DNA of 42,167 nt, taken from positions 1-42,167 of IMG/VR virus record IMGVR_UViG_3300017971_000445; one strand, written 5' to 3'. Made by a program: the position numbers and the translations under genes. Origin of the DNA: a virus. This document shows positions 36,582 through 42,167 of this stretch, in pieces (position 1 is the stretch's first letter; every line of letters starts with the position of its first letter). The notes under the pieces were generated by a model, which worked only from the letters and a program-made list of their open reading frames with translations, made no database searches and was not told the DNA's origin.

Positions 36582-38273
36582 ATGAGTACTGATGTAAAAC
36601 GCACTATATTCCAATGGGATTCACAAGGGCAACCCAAAGTTCTATCCGATCTTCTTGGTTTGAAAGCTGCCGTGGACAAGCTCAATGCTGCCATTGGGAA
36701 ACTAAACACAAACATGGGAACACTGGCTAGCAGGAGTCGCGGAATAAAAACAACCGAACCGGGGTGGGCGTATGGTGGTGATCAGAGTCGGCTAAGCTTG
36801 ATAGGACAGCCGTATGGGAGAAGGGAGCTCCCATTTGGCAAGGTATTTAACGGCATCGAGTCATTCAGTAGTAAGCTATGGAAAGCAAGCATACACATAC
36901 TTGCAATCACATACCTACTCCGTAGAATCACAATACCCATAAAACGAATCATACGTGCAGGAATAGGTGCTGGTGCTCTTACACTGGAAAAATCCGATGC
37001 TTGGTTCAGGCAAAAAGTAGCCCTGTCAGAGATGCTTGGAAAAGAGCGTGGCGAACATGCTATAAGATATGGGTGGAGAAAAGCTGCTGTAGAGATGGGA
37101 CAGGCTACGGAGTTCATGGATTTGATCCGTACTGTAGCTGCATTAAATACAGAAATACGAGATGCCATGCGTTCCAACACACAGACAGCAGAGCGCATCT
37201 GGAACAAGATGGTTCATACCGTCCAGGCAATGGTAACAGTCTTCCCGGAATATTCCATTGGTCAGGCTACCTCTGCTCTTTCCCGTGCTATAGCTGGTCA
37301 ATACATAACAATGGCTCGTACATTCCGCGCTCCAAGAAGGGTAATCGAGTCGGAACTTGGACGTCCTGTTGGAACTGGCATGGCTGCGATAGAAGACCTT
37401 CACAAGTTTTGGTCGCAACGTATATCGCAAAGTGCCATCGAGTCCATCGGTGGATCGTACAGAGAACAAAGCAATAACATACGTCGTCAGCTTGGGGAGC
37501 GTTTTCCCTTTCGCATAGGTGAGATGGGATTCCGGCAACAGGTATCCGGGAGCCTTTTCAACCTGAACACCACAATAAACGAGATGATGAAGGCTGGCAA
37601 GTACGACAGGTTCTTTCGTCAAATATCTGATAAATTCATGGGTGTGTGGAGTGATATTACAGATGCCGTATCGACGCTGGTTATAGACATAGACATATCC
37701 GAAGATTCCCTGGCTGCTATGATTAACAAGATGGTAGACCAGATGGGGAAAGCTGCGCCAAAATTAATGAAGACCTTGTTGTACTCTGTGGGTGACGTAG
37801 CCAAAGAGCGTGGTGGCAGCTTGGGATTTGTTGCTGACTTATCTGCCATGAGTAATGCTTCAGCTAAAGTAATTAGAGACGCAATACTACATGATTATGG
37901 TTCTATGAGAACAACGATTCCCCAGCTAGGGGCACTGTTTCAAAGTACCAACGCCCCGCCAGGAACAGCGTTCTCCGAATACATACGCGAGATGTACAGG
38001 GAGCCTCCTCCAGGATACACGGACAGGTGGATGGGTGATGAGAGCTTAATCCAGAAAATACGTGGCAGTGTAGGGGCTATGGAATCTTACCGTATGTTTG
38101 GAGAAGAGGGGCTTTCGCAATACGTAGCATCCCAAGGAGGGAAAATACCACAGAGCTCTCCCGAGGAAATAGCAAAATACCTGGCTAGGATAGCCGAGGC
38201 AACAGAGAAGCTGGCACACGGCTCAGAGAGAGATGCAGCATTTGCACACACAATATGGGCAGATACTCCATAA
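36582..38273 (+). CDS. probable tape measure protein
   Basis: A 563-residue, mostly helical protein placed right after the gpG/gpGT pair. A hydrophobic helix around residues 104-135 (HILAITYLLRRITIPI, then GAGIGAGALTL-like sequence) is common in tape measure proteins. At about 1.5 angstroms per residue a tail of roughly 80-90 nm is implied. AGGAG precedes the ATG. A small tape measure for a siphovirus; homology is not visible by eye. Confidence 0.65.
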   Translation: MSTDVKRTIFQWDSQGQPKVLSDLLGLKAAVDKLNAAIGKLNTNMGTLASRSRGIKTTEPGWAYGGDQSRLSLIGQPYGRRELPFGKVFNGIESFSSKLWKASIHILAITYLLRRITIPIKRIIRAGIGAGALTLEKSDAWFRQKVALSEMLGKERGEHAIRYGWRKAAVEMGQATEFMDLIRTVAALNTEIRDAMRSNTQTAERIWNKMVHTVQAMVTVFPEYSIGQATSALSRAIAGQYITMARTFRAPRRVIESELGRPVGTGMAAIEDLHKFWSQRISQSAIESIGGSYREQSNNIRRQLGERFPFRIGEMGFRQQVSGSLFNLNTTINEMMKAGKYDRFFRQISDKFMGVWSDITDAVSTLVIDIDISEDSLAAMINKMVDQMGKAAPKLMKTLLYSVGDVAKERGGSLGFVADLSAMSNASAKVIRDAILHDYGSMRTTIPQLGALFQSTNAPPGTAFSEYIREMYREPPPGYTDRWMGDESLIQKIRGSVGAMESYRMFGEEGLSQYVASQGGKIPQSSPEEIAKYLARIAEATEKLAHGSERDAAFAHTIWADTP

Positions 38274-38283
38274 GGAGAAATGA

Positions 38284-40425
38284 GTGACAGACATTAACAA
38301 CATATTTGATATGGGTATTTCAGGCTCTACTGACTTCACATACCAGCACAACGAGAAAGAGCTTGGTCCAAGTATTGTTGTTGGAGGAAACTATGCTGCT
38401 GGAAGTGTGCCGAATTACGAAAATAACGACATCATAACAATATCCCTACCCTACGGGCAGCGTGTTGTTGGTAGGGTCATAAACCCGCGAACTATGGCAG
38501 AGCCGGACAAGTACCGTTTCACATTCGAAGTATTATCCGAACAGAGCCTATTCGTGAAGTCCTCCCCGTCGAAAGATGTCCGTTTTATGACAATGACATG
38601 GGAACAATACGAACGTTGGTTAGACGGTATCGATTTAACCGTTATAGATTATGTTCCAAAGGTGCGTATATCCAATGACCCACACGGCAGGTATGGTTGG
38701 GATAGCCACTCCATTATAGCTTGGGCTGCTATGCAGATGTCGGCACAGATACAAGGCGTCTGGATTAACACACACAATTACTGGTTAAAGGATTTTCAGA
38801 TATCTTATGGCTCCTCGTATTATTCTGCCATGCTCGGACTTGTTGGCATATTCGACCCGCGTATAGAATTTGATGGGTATAACCTATATATACTGGACAG
38901 AGCTGTAAATAACGGGGAATTCGGAACAGTAAGTGTGGTTAAATCTGAGTTTATCAGCCAAGAGGAGCCGTGGTCGTCCAAGCCAAAATATGTGCGGGTT
39001 CTCGGGCAAGATAGTGAGTGGCGCGCAACCAAGTACAAGGGCAAAGTTGGTGGGTCTCTTACCTTTATAAACGTCCCCATGTACGATCTTACCGTCAAAG
39101 CTGGTTACTCGCACGGAACACCGGCACTAGAGGTAAAAAAGACAGACACCACGGAACCAGTAAAGAATGAGGAAAGCGAGAACATAATAGTAGCTGATGG
39201 AGACGATACAGAAACCATATACACCAGAACAGTAGAGATTAACTATTATCTTCGGGACGTCTTTGGCAATAAGGCAGAAATATACCTGTCCGAGAAGTTT
39301 GTATATAAGCGCATTGGTGATTACCCACCGTGGCCTTCGTACACAGCAGGTTCCACGTACACAGACCCAACAAATATGGAAACCGATTATCTGTACGAGT
39401 CTAAAATAGTCATACATTCCTACTCAGGCACAGGAACCAACTACGAGAAGCCCCGCCTGACCAGCACACACAACAGCGGACTTAACTATTGGGGATCGTT
39501 AGCAGTCCAACCACACACTGTGATAATAAATGGTCAGTATTGTTGGGAATCTTATGCTTCTGAAACAGGCTACGGTTTATCCGTATCCAAAAAACAAACA
39601 TACTACCCACTCGCCTCGGTAACGTTTAAAGGAACATCGTACACGGATGAATACAAGGATATGAGTACAGACCTCGTTTTGGATGGTGTGCCATTTTATG
39701 ATAGAGAAATAACCTACGCTCCAACGATATCGGACGGAAAAATAGATGATCTTGGCATCTTCTTACAGATAATGCCGAAGTATGCAATACAAGGAAAAAA
39801 TTTCCCACTCAACGCATATGAGTTCCCAACAAAGGACACGGGTTTGGACGCGGATATGCCTATATCAGCCTCGAATCTAAAGACAGCCGATTTAATACGG
39901 GATGAGTGTATTGTGTCGATGAAAGAAACCACCCTAACCAACATCGATTTTAGGCATTACACAAAAAGAGTTCGTCACAAGGAACGAAATGTTAGGGACG
40001 GGTTGATACATTTTGTAGAGAATTCGACAAAGCATATATCCTCCCCACCGCCACAAGAACCTTATAGGATGAGAACGATGCAGGCATATGCGGAGGACGA
40101 TACCATCCTGACGGAAACGCTCAATAATCCCCCGGCAGAAGTGGGCACGGAAGCAGTAGACTGGTACGATTTGGAAGAGATGCAACGAAAGGTAAAAAAT
40201 AGACTACGTAGGGGCGTACTGCGTAGAAAGTACAGGTTTTCCTGCCATGTGCCCTTCGAGATAGGGCAATCTGTAACACTGTCTACATATTCGGGACCGG
40301 GTGGAGCCATAGTACATGAGCCGGGCACATATAAAGATGCTCGTGTTGTTGACATAAAAATAAATAGGGATGCCAAAACAGGAAAGGCATACACAGATGT
40401 GGTAGTGGAGTGTGACGTAGTATGA
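38284..40425 (+). CDS. probable baseplate/tail hub protein
   Basis: A 713-residue beta-rich protein, the largest in the tail module, starting at GTG with AAGGAG before it. Aromatic and Tyr-rich throughout. The C-terminal region (MQRKVKNRLRRGVLRRKYRF, then HVPFEIGQSVTL, ending VVDIKINRDAKTGKAYTDVV) looks like the OB/beta-barrel end of hub proteins that close the tail tip. Assigned from order and composition. A central domain (residues 290-480) shows many Thr/Tyr and may be an inserted carbohydrate-binding or Ig-like unit. Confidence 0.55.
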   Translation: MTDINNIFDMGISGSTDFTYQHNEKELGPSIVVGGNYAAGSVPNYENNDIITISLPYGQRVVGRVINPRTMAEPDKYRFTFEVLSEQSLFVKSSPSKDVRFMTMTWEQYERWLDGIDLTVIDYVPKVRISNDPHGRYGWDSHSIIAWAAMQMSAQIQGVWINTHNYWLKDFQISYGSSYYSAMLGLVGIFDPRIEFDGYNLYILDRAVNNGEFGTVSVVKSEFISQEEPWSSKPKYVRVLGQDSEWRATKYKGKVGGSLTFINVPMYDLTVKAGYSHGTPALEVKKTDTTEPVKNEESENIIVADGDDTETIYTRTVEINYYLRDVFGNKAEIYLSEKFVYKRIGDYPPWPSYTAGSTYTDPTNMETDYLYESKIVIHSYSGTGTNYEKPRLTSTHNSGLNYWGSLAVQPHTVIINGQYCWESYASETGYGLSVSKKQTYYPLASVTFKGTSYTDEYKDMSTDLVLDGVPFYDREITYAPTISDGKIDDLGIFLQIMPKYAIQGKNFPLNAYEFPTKDTGLDADMPISASNLKTADLIRDECIVSMKETTLTNIDFRHYTKRVRHKERNVRDGLIHFVENSTKHISSPPPQEPYRMRTMQAYAEDDTILTETLNNPPAEVGTEAVDWYDLEEMQRKVKNRLRRGVLRRKYRFSCHVPFEIGQSVTLSTYSGPGGAIVHEPGTYKDARVVDIKINRDAKTGKAYTDVVVECDVV

Positions 40426-40604
40426 ACGTAGCTGATTACATAATGCAGCGTAAGTCAGCACTTAGACGACGACGCCCCAATCTCGAAACGGATGTTGCGG
40501 GGGAATGCGTACCTATAGGGGGCAGACCACACAGATCGGAAAGGGTTCTAATAGTGCCAGTAGGACACAGGAGATATGTGATTGGTGCTGTTGGTGTATC
40601 ATAA
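40422..40604 (+). CDS. small basic tail-module protein
   Basis: A 60-residue protein, Arg-rich (RKSALRRRRP), with a beta-like end (RVLIVPVGHRRYVIGAVGV). Its ATG overlaps the hub stop by four bases. Unrecognised. Confidence 0.55.
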   Translation: MNVADYIMQRKSALRRRRPNLETDVAGECVPIGGRPHRSERVLIVPVGHRRYVIGAVGVS

Positions 40605-40642
40605 TGACACATATTGTACCATTTTAGAGGTAAACATACTAT

Positions 40643-40825
40643 ATGCAATACAAAAAGGAAACAGTAGTAGTAGAGTTATCGAGTCATTGTGTGCTCACAC
40701 AGAGTGGCTATGTTGTTGAGTCTTCCGGTAGACCCGGGGATACGATAATTGTGCTCAAAATTGCAGGTTGTGTAAAGGGCACACACTTTACAGAGGTACT
40801 ACGCAGACCGGATAGGGGGGAATAG
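40643..40825 (+). CDS. small tail-module protein
   Basis: A 60-residue, probably all-beta protein (ETVVVELSSHCVLTQSGYVV, then DTIIVLKIAGC). AGAGG precedes the ATG at a longish distance. Its TAG overlaps the next gene's GTG (TAGTG). Unrecognised. Confidence 0.5.
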   Translation: MQYKKETVVVELSSHCVLTQSGYVVESSGRPGDTIIVLKIAGCVKGTHFTEVLRRPDRGE

Positions 40826-41196
40826 TGTTGTTAGACATACAAGACACGAACACATCGGACGATGAAAAGAGGATACAAACCAAGCGAACATTGGTTGTTA
40901 GTGGGAACAGCTATGAGAAGTCCTTACAGCATGGCACTGTGGCTGTAGAGTTTGTACGCGACTCCAACGGCAAGATACAAGTAGATGAGAACAACGCGCC
41001 AATTGTCGAGTTGGACACAAACGGAAATCCCAAGCAGGGTCCTATACTATTACGGTGGAACCCAGAAGCGTATACAAAGGATGGGAAGACGTATGGAGCC
41101 TGGGTATCCGATGATGGGATAGGGGGTAGTGGGGTAGCCGTAAACTACTACAACATAGTTTCCTTGGGATTTTGTATAGATGAGACGGAAGCCTAA
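40825..41196 (+). CDS. tail-module hypothetical protein
   Basis: A 123-residue acidic, beta-rich protein starting at GTG overlapping the previous stop. GGGGGGAA precedes it. Segments such as VEFVRDSNGKIQVDENNAP, then IVELDTNGNPKQ, repeat a D/N-G turn. Possibly a tail tip or fibre-attachment component from position. Confidence 0.5.
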   Translation: MLLDIQDTNTSDDEKRIQTKRTLVVSGNSYEKSLQHGTVAVEFVRDSNGKIQVDENNAPIVELDTNGNPKQGPILLRWNPEAYTKDGKTYGAWVSDDGIGGSGVAVNYYNIVSLGFCIDETEA

Positions 41197-41208
41197 ATGA
41201 AGAAAGAA

Positions 41209-41241
41209 CACAGAGTCGAAACCCTGTGCCCTCTCTTTTTT
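41209..41241 (+). terminator. weak terminator-like hairpin
   Basis: CACAG and CTGTG, with an inner GT/AC closing CGAA, form a short stem; a run of six T follows after seven bases. It lies between the 123-residue gene and the last gene. The spacing is poor, so termination would be partial at best. Confidence 0.3.
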
Positions 41242-41274
41242 GGGGGTCAAATAAGGATATAGCAAGCAAGAATC

Positions 41275-42167
41275 GTGCCAGTTAGTACAACATTTGCAGG
41301 AAATATACTAAATCAGGACAAGGTTGCTCTACCAAGACTTACTGGTGGCCAGTCCAATTTTGATGGATATCCTGGTATTTTTGGTCTGTTTGTTCCAGAT
41401 TCATTTGTATCTGGGTATTGTTCAGCCTGCTGCAAGTGCGCTTCTCATGACGCAGCTATTATGGTTGGTGTTAAAGTAGGTAAGCACGCTCCCGAGGCTG
41501 TATTTTACCCAGAATACAGATATACGCATGAAGATTTGTTATATCTGCATAATGCGCTTTATCTGACATATTATATTTATTATGGGGTTGAGTATGACCT
41601 TTTATACAACTCAGGGTGGACAGCTGACAATATTTCTCAACAACGAACATACACCATCGTAGACACGTCTTTGTCTGATCCGGTATTGAGCTCCAACCAG
41701 CTTCGGCTTCGGGGTGATAACCCGAGGCATTTGCAAACGGGCGACTCACAGCCTAACCCAGATTGGTATGGGAATGGGGGTGACGAGGGTAATCGCCTAA
41801 TTACGGTAGACTCATTCCACTGCTTGCCAATCGGTTCTATGGGAGTATTTCATTTCCCTTCCGTACTTAGACTAAAGCAGCTTCCATGCTTGACAAAGGT
41901 TGAGGATGTGACGGCGGTTGGTGATGGCGAATACGAGTTTATAGCTACTCTGTCAAATGCCTGTTCGTATGCAAAGTACCCCGATGATCAGAAATACGGT
42001 GACGTGTCTGAGTACAGTATAACATTCTATTATTATAAAACGACCCCAATGGATTGGCCTGACATACAGCCATCTCCGAATACTGGGTGGACTCGCGAGA
42101 CAGTGAGTTTAGAATCTGGAGATTTGGTAGAGGGCGTCTATACAATATCGGATAGAATATTGTATCC
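41275..42167 (+). CDS. tail or receptor-binding protein, truncated by window end
   Basis: An open frame from GTG at 41275 to the window end, at least 297 residues, with no stop. It begins MPVSTTFAGNILNQDKVALP. It is Tyr-, Asp- and Gly-rich with a Cys cluster near residue 50 (CSACCKC) and a YLTYYIYYGVEYDLLY stretch. The ribosome site is weak: AAGGA lies about 17 bases before the GTG. Location after the hub and small tail genes suggests a minor tail or receptor-binding protein. The family is not recognised. Confidence 0.6.
   Translation, partial: MPVSTTFAGNILNQDKVALPRLTGGQSNFDGYPGIFGLFVPDSFVSGYCSACCKCASHDAAIMVGVKVGKHAPEAVFYPEYRYTHEDLLYLHNALYLTYYIYYGVEYDLLYNSGWTADNISQQRTYTIVDTSLSDPVLSSNQLRLRGDNPRHLQTGDSQPNPDWYGNGGDEGNRLITVDSFHCLPIGSMGVFHFPSVLRLKQLPCLTKVEDVTAVGDGEYEFIATLSNACSYAKYPDDQKYGDVSEYSITFYYYKTTPMDWPDIQPSPNTGWTRETVSLESGDLVEGVYTISDRILY

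Noticed and set aside
1-42167. Integrase, attachment sites, lysis genes
   Set aside because: I looked for recombinase, endolysin and holin signatures and for direct repeats next to the tRNA, and found none that could be supported in this window.

Overview
The window is a stretch of a double-stranded DNA tailed phage (Caudoviricetes) or prophage. It carries a recognisable head-and-tail assembly line (terminase, portal, Mu F-like head protein, protease/scaffold, HK97-type capsid protein, connectors, gpG/gpGT-like chaperones with a frameshift site, tape measure, tail hub) and a phage replication set. No integrase, lysis gene or attachment site is visible, and both ends are cut inside phage sequence. 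The host cannot be fixed from sequence alone. A good sigma-54 promoter match and Sec signal peptides on two proteins would fit a Gram-negative or other RpoN-containing host. The long uninterrupted tail, the single tail-tube candidate and the absence of a visible sheath gene favour a siphovirus-like particle, with a fairly short tail judged from the 563-residue tape measure.

Layout. (1) 1-1400: a few plus-strand accessory genes and a tRNA with anticodon CAT. (2) 1495-10366: a block of small, mostly unrecognised genes, all on the minus strand. They probably act early. The block includes a ribbon-helix-helix regulator, a zinc-ribbon protein and a 573-residue protein that looks like a DnaN-type sliding clamp. 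Many of these genes are preceded by the same promoter-like element and leader, some stop codons are followed by the same small hairpin, and two clear terminators are present. (3) 10367-11069: a non-coding divergent control region full of inverted repeats. It ends in a sigma-54-like promoter firing rightward. (4) 11070-23831: plus-strand genes. A small membrane peptide comes first, then an unusual 711-residue protein made of five internal repeats, then small Cys-rich proteins. An iteron-like region with an AT-rich tract lies next to AT-hook and ribbon-helix-helix genes. The replication and recombination set follows: DinG/XPD-type helicase, possible ssDNA-binding protein, Sak4-like ATPase, ERCC4-type nuclease, and a uracil-DNA glycosylase/DNA polymerase I fusion. 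(5) 23853-end: the late structural operon, starting with a near-consensus promoter that places its transcript start on the first ATG.

The plus-strand genes are packed with ATGA, TAATG and TAGTG junctions, so translation is probably coupled along the operons. Several genes start with GTG or TTG. The points most worth a second look are the sigma-54/enhancer-like control region, the repeated minus-strand promoter cassette and 3' hairpin, the five-repeat protein, the iteron/AT-hook/RHH locus, the two exported proteins inside the head module, the nested scaffold starts and the lambda-identical slippery site.
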